Assembly: GCF_020024835.1 (NCBI RefSeq)
Contig: NZ_JAHHTD010000040.1
Location: 1 to 11,921 of the forward strand
Length of the DNA: 11,921 nucleotides
Direction: 5' to 3'
From: Campylobacter sp.
GTDB taxonomy: Bacteria; Campylobacterota; Campylobacteria; Campylobacterales; Campylobacteraceae
Made by a program: the position numbers and the translations under genes. Shown here one piece after another: positions 1-6,992 of the stretch (its first letter is position 1; every line of letters starts with the position of its first letter). Below the pieces are notes generated by a model that was not told the origin of the DNA, made no database searches, and saw only the letters and a list, made by a program, of their open reading frames with translations.

Positions 1-1
1 A

Positions 2-526
2 TTTAAAAGAAAAGGTATTAAAGCTATAAAAAGATATAGTGGTATCGCATATAATTTTTTAAACTATGAAAAACTTGATTTGGAGGAAAAAAGATACATA
101 GATGAAAATGTGATTATATTCTCTAATTTATTTGGTCCGATAAAAGCTAATGATATTTTGCCTTATTATAAATTTAAACAAGGTAAAAAAATTAAAAATT
201 TTAATATAGAAAAATTTTATAAAGATAATTTTTCAAAAGAATTAGATGATTTATTAAAAAATGAAGTTGTGATTGATTTACGAGCTAAATTTTATGAGAA
301 ATTTTATACTTTAAATCAACCTTATATAAGCTTTACATTTTTAAAAAACTCCAAAATACTTAGTCATTATGCTAAAGCCTATAGAGGAATAATTTTAAAT
401 TTTTTGGCAAAAAATAATATCAAAGATAAAAAAGAAATGCTTGAAAAACTTCCACAAGATCTAAAAATTAAAGAGATAAAAATACAAGGGATAAATGAAG
501 AGATAATACTAGAAATAATGAGCTAG
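2..526 (+). CDS. yaaA: YaaA/UPF0246 (DUF328) family protein, 5' end missing
   Basis: An open frame runs from base 2, so the gene begins left of the window. 174 residues of the C-terminal part are present; E. coli YaaA is about 258 residues. Family landmarks are visible: a KAIKRYSGIAY segment (YaaA: 'ailaFkGdVY'), then IIFSNLFGPIKANDILPYYK (YaaA: 'vlSgLYGvlrPlDlmqpYR'), then VVIDLRAKFY (YaaA: 'vViNLAS.eY'), and SHYAKAYRGIILNFL near the end (YaaA: 'sfyAKkARGlmsrfi'). In E. coli YaaA is a cytosolic DNA-binding protein that lowers free iron and oxidative DNA damage under peroxide stress; that role here is inferred by family only. A TTG at 80-82 with GGAGG-like bases next to it could be mistaken for the start, but the homology continues upstream of it. 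The TAG stop lies inside the stem of the terminator that follows. Confidence 0.85.
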   Translation, partial: FKRKGIKAIKRYSGIAYNFLNYEKLDLEEKRYIDENVIIFSNLFGPIKANDILPYYKFKQGKKIKNFNIEKFYKDNFSKELDDLLKNEVVIDLRAKFYEKFYTLNQPYISFTFLKNSKILSHYAKAYRGIILNFLAKNNIKDKKEMLEKLPQDLKIKEIKIQGINEEIILEIMS

Positions 527-550
527 GTTTAAAAAACCTAGCTTGCTTTT
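521..550. terminator. Bidirectional intrinsic terminator between yaaA and porin
   Basis: AGCTAGGTTT at 521-530 pairs perfectly with AAACCTAGCT at 534-543 around an AAA loop, giving a 10-bp stem. A short T run follows at 547-550 on the plus strand. Read on the minus strand, the porin stop codon (555-557) is followed by an A-rich stretch and the same stem. The genes converge here, so one hairpin can serve both. The yaaA stop codon (524-526) is inside the stem. Confidence 0.75.
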
Positions 551-554
551 AAAA

Positions 555-1799
555 TTAGAATTTATATAAAGCTTCAAGTCTGATAAATTGATCTTTATTT
601 TTATCTTCATTTGGTAGATCAGAATCTTCGATCAAATAAGAATAAAATCCGCTAAAAGTAAGTTTTGGGCTGTAAGCATAAGATACGCTTCCAAGGAATT
701 CACTTTTATCAATTTTCTCATCACTCTTTGGTGTTATATCTGCAGTTTTTGTATTACCACCAATATAGTCAAAACCTACTCTTAAAGTTTCAGCAAAAGT
801 ATAACCTACACCTGCAAAATAGAAGAAGTTTTTACCTATATCTCCATTTAAAGAACTACCATCTGAATAGAAAATTTGCTTACCTGGAGCTATTACTTGT
901 CCATTATCTTCTATAGTTACAAAACTATAATCATTTTTATCACCATAGCTAACTATACCAGCTTGGAAATCAAAGTCTGAAACATCACCTTTAAGCATTC
1001 CAGCATAGAAATTACCATTTGTAAATGAAGCTGGACCTTTTTTGTGATGACTTTTAACACTATTTCCTAAATATTGACCTTCAACTTTGAAATTAGCCAT
1101 ATCGCCAAATGAGAATTTATAGCTTGCATCAACTGCATAGAAATATGCCCATCCTGCTGAATAAGCAGCCCATAATTGGAATGCAAATGGATCAAAATCA
1201 CCTAATACAGCTCCACCATATAAAGATGAATTTTTAAGACTAAAATCAGCAAAATTTCCATCATCTATGTCATTAAAGCTATCAAACCAATAACCTGCAA
1301 AAGTTAAACCATCGATAGAATTATTTAAAACTTTAGCACCTGTGCCTATACTATCATCAGTCCAAATAGAATCTACTTCCATTTTACCAAACATTACGCT
1401 AGTAGCATAAGCTTCATTCATATACTCTAAGTAAGCTTGTTTAACAGCAAATGTGCTATGAGTGTTTGTTCCAACTTTTTTAAAATTTGAACCAGTTTCA
1501 CCATTATTTCCAAATCCTAATTCACCTGTGCTGTATTGGAATTGAACAAATGCTTTAAAATTGTCATCTAAAGCTGCTTTAAAATTTAATTGAGATTTGA
1601 ATTTATGCATATTATTTTTAGAGCTATTGTAACCATCTGAAATTACGTGGCCTTGCTCTGATCTATCAGAATCAAATCTATATCTTAACATACCTGATAC
1701 ATCAACATCTTTTATAGCTTCTTCAAGTGAAACAGCGTTTGCTGCTGAAAAAGCACCTGCAGCTAAAGCTGCTACTAAACTAAGTTTAACTAGTTTCAT
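555..1799 (-). CDS. porA: Major outer membrane porin (MOMP)
   Basis: 414 residues. The product is the Campylobacter major outer membrane protein, a trimeric beta-barrel general diffusion porin and dominant surface antigen. A Sec signal peptide (residues 1-22: basic start MKLVK, an Ala/Leu-rich core, cleavage after ANA) is followed by EEAIKDVDVSGMLRYRFD, the conserved N-terminus of mature MOMP. The rest alternates short amphipathic strands with Gly/Asn/Ser-rich segments that should be surface loops, and the protein ends in RLEALYKF with the C-terminal Phe needed for BAM-dependent assembly. The length is close to the 424 residues of C. jejuni MOMP; differences are expected in the variable loops. 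The start is supported by AAGGAG at 1807-1812, seven bases before the ATG. The gene stands alone with its own promoter and converges on yaaA. Substrate preference and serotype cannot be read from this. Confidence 0.95.
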   Translation of the reverse strand: MKLVKLSLVAALAAGAFSAANAVSLEEAIKDVDVSGMLRYRFDSDRSEQGHVISDGYNSSKNNMHKFKSQLNFKAALDDNFKAFVQFQYSTGELGFGNNGETGSNFKKVGTNTHSTFAVKQAYLEYMNEAYATSVMFGKMEVDSIWTDDSIGTGAKVLNNSIDGLTFAGYWFDSFNDIDDGNFADFSLKNSSLYGGAVLGDFDPFAFQLWAAYSAGWAYFYAVDASYKFSFGDMANFKVEGQYLGNSVKSHHKKGPASFTNGNFYAGMLKGDVSDFDFQAGIVSYGDKNDYSFVTIEDNGQVIAPGKQIFYSDGSSLNGDIGKNFFYFAGVGYTFAETLRVGFDYIGGNTKTADITPKSDEKIDKSEFLGSVSYAYSPKLTFSGFYSYLIEDSDLPNEDKNKDQFIRLEALYKF

Positions 1800-1835
1800 G
1801 AGAATTCTCCTTAATTAAAATAAAATGTGAGAGAA

Positions 1836-1844
1836 ATTATATCA
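1836..1844 (-). promoter_or_regulatory. Extended -10 promoter of the porin gene
   Basis: On the minus strand the bases read TGATATAAT, a perfect extended -10 (TGnTATAAT) as used by the Campylobacter sigma-70 factor. It sits about 37 bases upstream of the ATG, which predicts a leader of about 30 nt containing the AAGGAG site. No clear -35 hexamer is visible, as is usual in this genus. Confidence 0.7.
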
Positions 1845-1920
1845 TAGTTTTATATGAAAAATCTTAAAGTATATAAAAAAGTTAATAAGTAGTAAAAATA
1901 TTTAAGGATAAAAATACTGC

Positions 1921-1942
1921 AGATACTATGAAATAGGTATCT
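1921..1942 (-). terminator. Possible terminator hairpin downstream of the pseudopilin operon
   Basis: AGATACTAT pairs with ATAGGTATCT around GAA; one G is bulged. On the minus strand the stem is followed by GCAG and then TATTTTTATCC, a weak U tract. It lies between the end of the pseudopilin gene and the porin promoter, so it could insulate the porin from read-through. The low GC content and the distance to the U tract keep this tentative. Confidence 0.3.
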
Positions 1943-1986
1943 TAAAATCATAAATTTTATCATACAAAATAAATCACTTAATAATA

Positions 1987-2023
1987 TTTTTAAAGATCTA
2001 GTAAAAAACTAGACCTTTAAAAA
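1987..2023. repeat. Long AT-rich inverted repeat (hairpin)
   Basis: The left arm 1987-2002 and right arm 2008-2023 pair over 16 positions around an AAAAA loop, with a single mismatch (A1996 against C2014). Read as minus-strand RNA, the mismatch becomes a G-U wobble, so the stem is fully paired only in that orientation. This suggests it forms in the minus-strand transcript leaving the pseudopilin gene, about 80 bases past its stop. On the plus strand it ends just before the AAGGAG of the mini-ORF at 2038. Confidence 0.55.
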
Positions 2024-2037
2024 CTAAGGAGTTATCT

Positions 2038-2076
2038 ATGAATGTTTGCTTTTACGAGTGTAATTATGCTCTTTGA
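2038..2076 (+). CDS. Possible 12-codon ORF with two cysteines
   Basis: The frame encodes MNVCFYECNYAL and ends in TGA. Its ATG follows AAGGAG (2026-2031) with a six-base spacer, as good a ribosome binding site as any in the window. A weak -10 candidate (TAATAT, 1982-1987) lies upstream. It overlaps no gene, and no plus-strand gene follows for it to lead into, since the adjacent pseudopilin gene faces it. It could be a leader-type peptide, a small standalone peptide, the remnant of a lost gene, or chance. I do not recognise it. Confidence is low because 12 codons can arise easily. Confidence 0.3.
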   Translation: MNVCFYECNYAL

Positions 2077-2080
2077 AAGT

Positions 2081-2103
2081 TAATGTATAGAAACAATACA
2101 TTA
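2081..2103. repeat. Inverted repeat at the pseudopilin stop codon
   Basis: TAATGTAT (2081-2088) and ATACATTA (2096-2103) form a perfect 8-bp inverted repeat around a 7-base loop. The pseudopilin stop codon (2101-2103) is in one arm. It also follows the mini-ORF stop by four bases. The stem has only two GC pairs and no T run follows on either strand, so it is a poor classical terminator; it could protect a 3' end. Confidence 0.4.
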
Positions 2104-2841
2104 TAATTTATCGCAAGTAGTGTCTTTGCCATTTAATAAAAAATGCTGTTTGTTGTCGCTTTCAAATTTAGGGATATAAGCGTAGGAAGTTTGTGGATTG
2201 ATTAAGATACAAATATGTTTTTCTTTTTTATTTGATAATTTTATAATGCAATCGTTTTTAAAATTAAGTAATTTATCATAAGTTCTTAAAGAATTTTTCA
2301 AAGGAGAATACAAACGAGCAAAATCATCAAAAATCAAACGTGTGCTTCCTTTGCAAGAACCTTCAAATAATACCTTTGATATACCATAACTTTGCTCTAT
2401 GTTGTATTTTGAATTTGTTTTTGCATTAGCTTGAGTAATAACTCCGCTTTGACCTGAATTCATTAAAAGATTAGGGTTTAATAAATCTATTGCTATTTCT
2501 TTGTCTTTGTTTATCATATTTTTGCCAAGATTAGCGTTTCCATCGCCATTTTTATCTAAAAATATGGTGTAAGTTTGCTCGTTGTTTGTGGCTGATTGTG
2601 ATTTAATAAAATACAATTGCCACTTAGCTTTAAACCATTCTCTTTTAGCGATGTTAAAATCTTTAACTCTAAAATCATTTTGCATTAAAGCTAAATGTTT
2701 AGTATATTTAATGTCATTTAAAATTTGCTCTGCACCAAGTCGTAGATAATCTGGTTTTACATAAAAATAAGCCATAGAAAATATCAAAGAAAGTATAATA
2801 CAAACTAAAATTAATTCTAAAAGAGTAAAAGCTTTACTCAT
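2101..2841 (-). CDS. Type II secretion/type IV pilin-like pseudopilin (GspH/FimT-like)
   Basis: 246 residues. The N-terminus MSKAFTLLELILVCIILSLI is a class III prepilin signal: a short basic leader, cleavage expected after Ala4, Phe5 as first mature residue (normally N-methylated), Glu9 at mature position +5, and one hydrophobic helix to about residue 25. Ala at -1 is less common than Gly but accepted by prepilin peptidases. The soluble part has a DKNGDGN segment (96-102) of the kind seen in GspH/FimT-like minor pilins, and four cysteines (163, 198, 211, 243) that could form two disulfides. The product should sit in the inner membrane and join a pseudopilus; Campylobacter uses such a system (Cts) for DNA uptake. 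The ATG overlaps the stop of the upstream gene as ATGA, implying translational coupling. No secretion ATPase or platform gene is nearby, so the exact assembly is unknown. Confidence 0.75.
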   Translation of the reverse strand: MSKAFTLLELILVCIILSLIFSMAYFYVKPDYLRLGAEQILNDIKYTKHLALMQNDFRVKDFNIAKREWFKAKWQLYFIKSQSATNNEQTYTIFLDKNGDGNANLGKNMINKDKEIAIDLLNPNLLMNSGQSGVITQANAKTNSKYNIEQSYGISKVLFEGSCKGSTRLIFDDFARLYSPLKNSLRTYDKLLNFKNDCIIKLSNKKEKHICILINPQTSYAYIPKFESDNKQHFLLNGKDTTCDKL

Positions 2842-3992
2842 TTTAATCTAAAATATAAAGAATGATTAGGCAAGCTAATAACTATATCGCTAGGTTTGCT
2901 AGAATACAAAAGACGCTTTCCTCCTTCATTAATACCATAAAATTTAAGTCTTAAAGCTAGGTCTTTTTTTGTTTGAACTTCTAAAATATTTTTTTCTTTT
3001 AAAATCTTTGCTAAATCTTTAGCTATATGATAATTATAAGCAAAATGCTTTTGTGGGGATTTTAAAACATAATAAAAAGAATAATTAAAAATAAGCCCTA
3101 GATAAAAAAGTATTAAGAAAATCAAAGAACATTCTATAAAGATATTATGTTTTAGACGTAATTGCGGAAGTCTTGAGCGATATGAAGACATCAAATAACG
3201 CAATAAAAGCGGTGTGCAAACTACACAAAATGGTAAAAAATCTTCTAAAAATAATCTCTGTCTTAAAGAAAATATCAAACAAAAAATAAATGTCGTTGCT
3301 ATAACAAACCACAATAAAGGCTTATCTTTTTGTAAAAGAATTTTATATATCACATAAAAAAAATATAAAAAAATTAAAGGGGAAAAGCACGCAGCAAAAA
3401 CACCTATGGTATCTAAAAAATACCCTTGTGGTTTGCCACCTGTATCAAAGCCGTAAATACTCATTGCAATTGCAAATAAAATTAAAGTAATAAAAATAAG
3501 TATTTTGTCTCTTTTATAAATTCCATAAAAGAAAAATGCTAAATATAAAATAGCAAAATTTCCATCTATTGCTAAAGAAAAAACTAAAAATACATAAAAT
3601 AGTATAAATTTTTTATATTCAAATAAAACTAAAATCAAAAGAGTAAAAAATATCACTATAGAAGACTCATTAATCAAAAGCGCACTAGCTACACTACCTG
3701 GTAATAAAATAAAAAGAATTACTGATATTAAAGCGTCAAAAGAAGTTTTTGTGCATTTTAAAGCTAAGATATAAAGCAAGATACAACTAAAAGAATGGAG
3801 TAAAATAAAAGGAATTCTTAGACCATAATCATTTTGCCCAAGAATAGTCGTGCCTAACCTAGAGATCATAGCAATCAAGCTATGATCATAAAAGAAAATT
3901 TTAGCTTCATTATAGCTAATAGATAAAGTGCTTACGCCATATAGCAAAGCACAAAAATCAAGTAATAAAAATGCGAATAAATACCTTTTCAT
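2838..3992 (-). CDS. Integral membrane protein, likely GT-C (ArnT/PMT-like) glycosyltransferase
   Basis: 384 residues with roughly nine or ten hydrophobic segments spread over residues 1-310, then a soluble C-terminal tail of about 75 residues. Features that fit the GT-C/family 39-83 fold are an acidic residue in the first external loop (SYNEAKIFF, Glu29, like the D/E of ArnT) and DYGLRIPFILLHSFSCILLY at 55-74, resembling the 'saRLPsal...lllY' segment of ArnT/PMT proteins. Such enzymes use polyprenyl-phosphate sugars to modify lipid A or proteins on the periplasmic side. Here the acceptor and donor are unknown, and the protein is shorter than ArnT (about 550 residues), lacking the large periplasmic domain. 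It starts four bases after the cytochrome gene stops and overlaps the pseudopilin start by four bases, so all are probably on one message. The enzymatic assignment is tentative; that it is a polytopic membrane protein is certain. Confidence 0.6.
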   Translation of the reverse strand: MKRYLFAFLLLDFCALLYGVSTLSISYNEAKIFFYDHSLIAMISRLGTTILGQNDYGLRIPFILLHSFSCILLYILALKCTKTSFDALISVILFILLPGSVASALLINESSIVIFFTLLILVLFEYKKFILFYVFLVFSLAIDGNFAILYLAFFFYGIYKRDKILIFITLILFAIAMSIYGFDTGGKPQGYFLDTIGVFAACFSPLIFLYFFYVIYKILLQKDKPLLWFVIATTFIFCLIFSLRQRLFLEDFLPFCVVCTPLLLRYLMSSYRSRLPQLRLKHNIFIECSLIFLILFYLGLIFNYSFYYVLKSPQKHFAYNYHIAKDLAKILKEKNILEVQTKKDLALRLKFYGINEGGKRLLYSSKPSDIVISLPNHSLYFRLK

Positions 3993-3996
3993 TCAC

Positions 3997-4530
3997 TTAA
4001 TCAAGATTCACAGGACCATTGCTTGCGTGAGATTGTAAAAATCTTAAAATTCTATTTTTTTCTGCATCATTAATTTTTGCAAAACCTTGCATAGCTGATA
4101 AATAAGCGTCCCATTCTTCCATTAAATGCTCTTTTGGCTTATGTGCTGCGTGGCAACTTGTGCAAGTATCATAATACGTAAGCTCTATTTCATCCCAAGC
4201 ATCTATTTCTTTGTCGGTTAAGTCTTTAGTTTTTACTAAAAATTCCATTTCATTGCTAGCATTTTGAGAATTTAGAGTTAGTAAAAGATAGATACCATCT
4301 TTAGTATATGCTAATGATTTTGGATTTGAAGTAACTACTTCACCTTTTACTTTGATTAAAGAATAATCTCCCTCTTCTTTTACAAGCTCAACCTTAGAAC
4401 CTTCATAAATTTGACCTACAACTTTTTTACTAGCAGTGTCTAAAAGATCTACTTTTTCACTATAAATAAACATATCTTTAGCAAATAAAGAGCTTGCTAA
4501 AAAAGCAAGCATTAGTATAATTTTTTTCAT
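3997..4530 (-). CDS. Periplasmic monohaem cytochrome c, partner of TorA-like reductase
   Basis: 177 residues with a Sec signal peptide (MKKIILMLAFLASSLFA, cleavage near residue 17). Residues 20-80 look like a small beta-rich SH3-like domain (DLLDTASKKVVGQIYEGSKVEL resembles bacterial SH3 repeats). One haem c site, CTSCH at 123-127, lies in a C-terminal domain with CTSCHAAHKPKEHLMEEW and a later Met147 as a possible sixth ligand. This half resembles the C-terminal fifth-haem domain of TorC/TorY, not the tetrahaem NapC/NirT part, which is absent. It should carry electrons to the molybdoenzyme encoded directly upstream (one base between the genes). In C. jejuni a comparable reductase-plus-monohaem-cytochrome pair reduces TMAO and DMSO. 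How quinol electrons reach it without a NapC-type partner is not shown by this window. Confidence 0.85.
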   Translation of the reverse strand: MKKIILMLAFLASSLFAKDMFIYSEKVDLLDTASKKVVGQIYEGSKVELVKEEGDYSLIKVKGEVVTSNPKSLAYTKDGIYLLLTLNSQNASNEMEFLVKTKDLTDKEIDAWDEIELTYYDTCTSCHAAHKPKEHLMEEWDAYLSAMQGFAKINDAEKNRILRFLQSHASNGPVNLD

Positions 4531-4531
4531 T

Positions 4532-6931
4532 TTAAGCTCCTATAATCTCTGGTGGTGTAGTTGATTTATAAGGTTTAATAACTTCATTTAATTTTCTAAT
4601 ATTTACAAGACAAGTATTAACACTTGTTGCTTGAGCCATAGTAGAAGTTGGTCTTGAACTTGTTAAAACATTAACATGTCCAGCATTACATCTTGGCATA
4701 GAATCATCTACATTTTCAGGATCATACCAAGCACCTTCTTGAATACTTACTACTCCCTCCATAATCTTATCTGTAACAAAAGCACCTGCTAATAAAGATC
4801 CTCTATCGTTATATACTTCAACAACATCACCATGATTAATGCCAAGTTTTTTTGCGTCATTGGTATTCATCACTACAGGTTCTCTACCTTGAATTTTATA
4901 TAAATCTCTCACCCACGTATTATCAAGTTGGGAATGAATTCTATATCTTGGATGCGGACTCAATAAATGGAAAGGAAATTTTTTAGTTAATTTTTCATTA
5001 CCAAGCCACTCTGCTGGTTCAAACCAAGTTGGATAAGCTTTAAAATCTTCAAGATTGTATTTTTCAAATTTAGGAGAATAAATTTGAATTTTTCCACTTT
5101 CTGTTGCAAGTTTATTAGCTACTGGATCTGCTCTAAATTCAGAATGTCTTACGTATTTATATGCTTCTTTTGGTATTTCAAAATGCACAAAGCCTTGTTT
5201 CCAAAAATCTGCAAATTCCATATGATAAGGACAATCGCTTCTTCCATAAAAACCTTCAAGCCATTGTTCTTTTGTCTTGCCACCTGTAAATTTTTTATGT
5301 TCTCTTTCGCCTATTCTCTTAGCTAATTCTTCAAAAATATCATAATCATTTCTACTTTCAAAGTAAGGCTGTATAACTTGTTTCATAGCATAAACATAAT
5401 CTTGAGAATAAGAGCCACCAAAGCTTATATCATCTCTTTCTAAAGTTGTTGTAGAAGGTAAAACAATATCTGCCATTTTTGCCATAGGAGTCCACCAAGG
5501 CTCATGCACTATTAAGGTGTCAAGAGTTCTTAAAGCCTTAATGAGTTCATTGGTATTTGGATGATGTCCTAAAACTGAAGCCCCAACTACATACATTAAT
5601 TTTATTTTAGGAAAAGTTATTTCTTTGCCTTTAAATTTAATAGTTTTTCCTGGATTTAAAATAGCTTCTGAAATTCTACTTGCTGGAATATTGCTATCAA
5701 GATTATTTTTACCTTGTGGCAAGCCAACTGGAAGTCTCACTCCTGAAAAAGCCTGTCCTCCGCCTGAATAGTGCATAGAAAAGCCAAAACCTCCGCCTGG
5801 TAAGCCTATTTGACCTATCATAGAAGCTAATGTTATCAAAGTCCAGTCTGCTTGTTCGCCGTGTTGAGCTCTTTGCATAGCCCAATTTCCAGCTAAGAAA
5901 GTTCTATTTTTTACAAAAGTGTCAGCTAAAGATGTGATAACTTTTTCTTCAACTCCTGTAATATTTGCCGCCCAAGATGGAGTTTTTTCTATACCATCAC
6001 TTTGTCCAAGTAAGTATGGTAAAAATTTATCAAAACCATCGGTATATTTTTCTATGAATTTTTTATCATATTTACCGCTTTTATATAGATAATTCATCAT
6101 ACCAAGCATTAAAGCTACATCTGTATTAGGACGAATTTTAATCCATTTAGCATTTAAAATTTCAGCGGTTTTAGTGTATTGAGGGTCAATTGAAATAAAT
6201 TTAATATTTGACTTGCTATATTTTTTATAGTATTCGTCATTGCCACGATTTGCTACTTTAAAATCAATCTGATTGCATTTATATAAATCTGCACCCCATA
6301 ATACATATACTTGAGTATTTTCTAAAATCATCTCATGAGCAGTTTGTAAAGAATAAACTTCTAAATCTCCCATTATAGTTGCATTTACTCTACCAGCTGC
6401 ACCATTACTATACTCACCATCTGTGCCTATATGGCCACCTAAAGCTGTATTAAAAAATCTACCTGCAACAGAATTACAATTGTGAAGTAAGCCAACGTGC
6501 CCCCAAGCACCATAACTTGCATTAAATAAATTTTCAATAGGAGTTTCTTTTAATTTTTGTGAAATAAGATCTAAAACCTTCTCCCAACTTACCCTTACGA
6601 AAGGTTCTTTACCTCTTAACTTAGGTCTTTTTTTACCTTCTAAGAAACTTTTTCTTACACACGGATATTTAATCCTAGTATCTGAATAAGTCCTGTCAAT
6701 AATTGCATCTGTGATAATAGAAGGATGTTTGTCAGATTTTTGTGGAGTAATTTTTGTAATTTTACCTTCTGAATTAACATCTGCAAAAAATGCACCAAAA
6801 TGAGTTGCGTGTGGAATTTTTTTAATGTCATAAAATTTAGTTCCCTCTACTGCAGCCATTAGTGGGTTAGTAGAAGCTATGGCTGAAGTTGCGGCTAAAC
6901 CTTTTAAAAATTTTCTTCTTGTTAAACTCAT
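4532..6931 (-). CDS. torA: TorA-like molybdopterin oxidoreductase (TMAO/DMSO reductase)
   Basis: 799 residues, close to E. coli TorA/TorZ (about 810-850). The protein begins with a Tat signal, TRRKFLKG at 4-11 followed by an Ala-rich stretch, so the folded enzyme with bis-MGD molybdenum cofactor is exported to the periplasm. Family landmarks include NASYGAWGHVGLLHNC (138-152), the molybdenum-ligand region GEYSNGAAG with Ser175 as the probable ligand (TorA: GDYSTGAAQ), EVYSLQT, NTDVALMLG, HGEQADWTLITLASMIGQIG, GLPGGGFG, MADIVLPSTTTLERDD and LSPHPRYRIHSQLDN. No N-terminal Cys cluster for an iron-sulfur centre is seen, as expected for the Ser-ligated TorA/BisC/DorA group. It reduces S- or N-oxides as a respiratory electron sink. 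AAAGGA at 6938-6943, six bases from the ATG, supports the start. The gene lies 61 bases after the phosphoribosyltransferase and leads a tight four-gene string. Substrate preference is inferred from family. Confidence 0.92.
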   Translation of the reverse strand: MSLTRRKFLKGLAATSAIASTNPLMAAVEGTKFYDIKKIPHATHFGAFFADVNSEGKITKITPQKSDKHPSIITDAIIDRTYSDTRIKYPCVRKSFLEGKKRPKLRGKEPFVRVSWEKVLDLISQKLKETPIENLFNASYGAWGHVGLLHNCNSVAGRFFNTALGGHIGTDGEYSNGAAGRVNATIMGDLEVYSLQTAHEMILENTQVYVLWGADLYKCNQIDFKVANRGNDEYYKKYSKSNIKFISIDPQYTKTAEILNAKWIKIRPNTDVALMLGMMNYLYKSGKYDKKFIEKYTDGFDKFLPYLLGQSDGIEKTPSWAANITGVEEKVITSLADTFVKNRTFLAGNWAMQRAQHGEQADWTLITLASMIGQIGLPGGGFGFSMHYSGGGQAFSGVRLPVGLPQGKNNLDSNIPASRISEAILNPGKTIKFKGKEITFPKIKLMYVVGASVLGHHPNTNELIKALRTLDTLIVHEPWWTPMAKMADIVLPSTTTLERDDISFGGSYSQDYVYAMKQVIQPYFESRNDYDIFEELAKRIGEREHKKFTGGKTKEQWLEGFYGRSDCPYHMEFADFWKQGFVHFEIPKEAYKYVRHSEFRADPVANKLATESGKIQIYSPKFEKYNLEDFKAYPTWFEPAEWLGNEKLTKKFPFHLLSPHPRYRIHSQLDNTWVRDLYKIQGREPVVMNTNDAKKLGINHGDVVEVYNDRGSLLAGAFVTDKIMEGVVSIQEGAWYDPENVDDSMPRCNAGHVNVLTSSRPTSTMAQATSVNTCLVNIRKLNEVIKPYKSTTPPEIIGA

Positions 6932-6955
6932 AAACTATCCTTTCTTAACAAAAAT

Positions 6956-6981
6956 GAATATCATAAGAATATCGTAATATC
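6956..6981 (-). repeat. Three tandem GATATT repeats upstream of torA
   Basis: On the minus strand GATATT occurs three times (at 6976-6981, 6968-6973 and 6957-6962) in the 61-base gap before torA. The two copies nearest the gene are both GATATTC and are 11 bases apart, about one helical turn. The arrangement could be a binding site for a response regulator or part of a weak promoter. Chance in AT-rich DNA is also possible. Confidence 0.3.
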
Positions 6982-6992
6982 CTTAGTTTAAT

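Noticed and set aside
80..526. Complete 148-residue gene starting at TTG 80
   Set aside because: The frame and the YaaA similarity continue upstream to base 2, so this is a window-truncated gene, not a small one.
665..916. Plus-strand open frame opposite the porin gene
   Set aside because: It lies wholly antisense to a clear porin, has a low-complexity His/Tyr/Leu-rich product and no ribosome binding site of note.
5084..5326. Plus-strand open frame opposite torA, and similar ones at 9529-9747 (+) and 11580-11840 (-)
   Set aside because: All are antisense shadows of well-supported genes with atypical residue composition.
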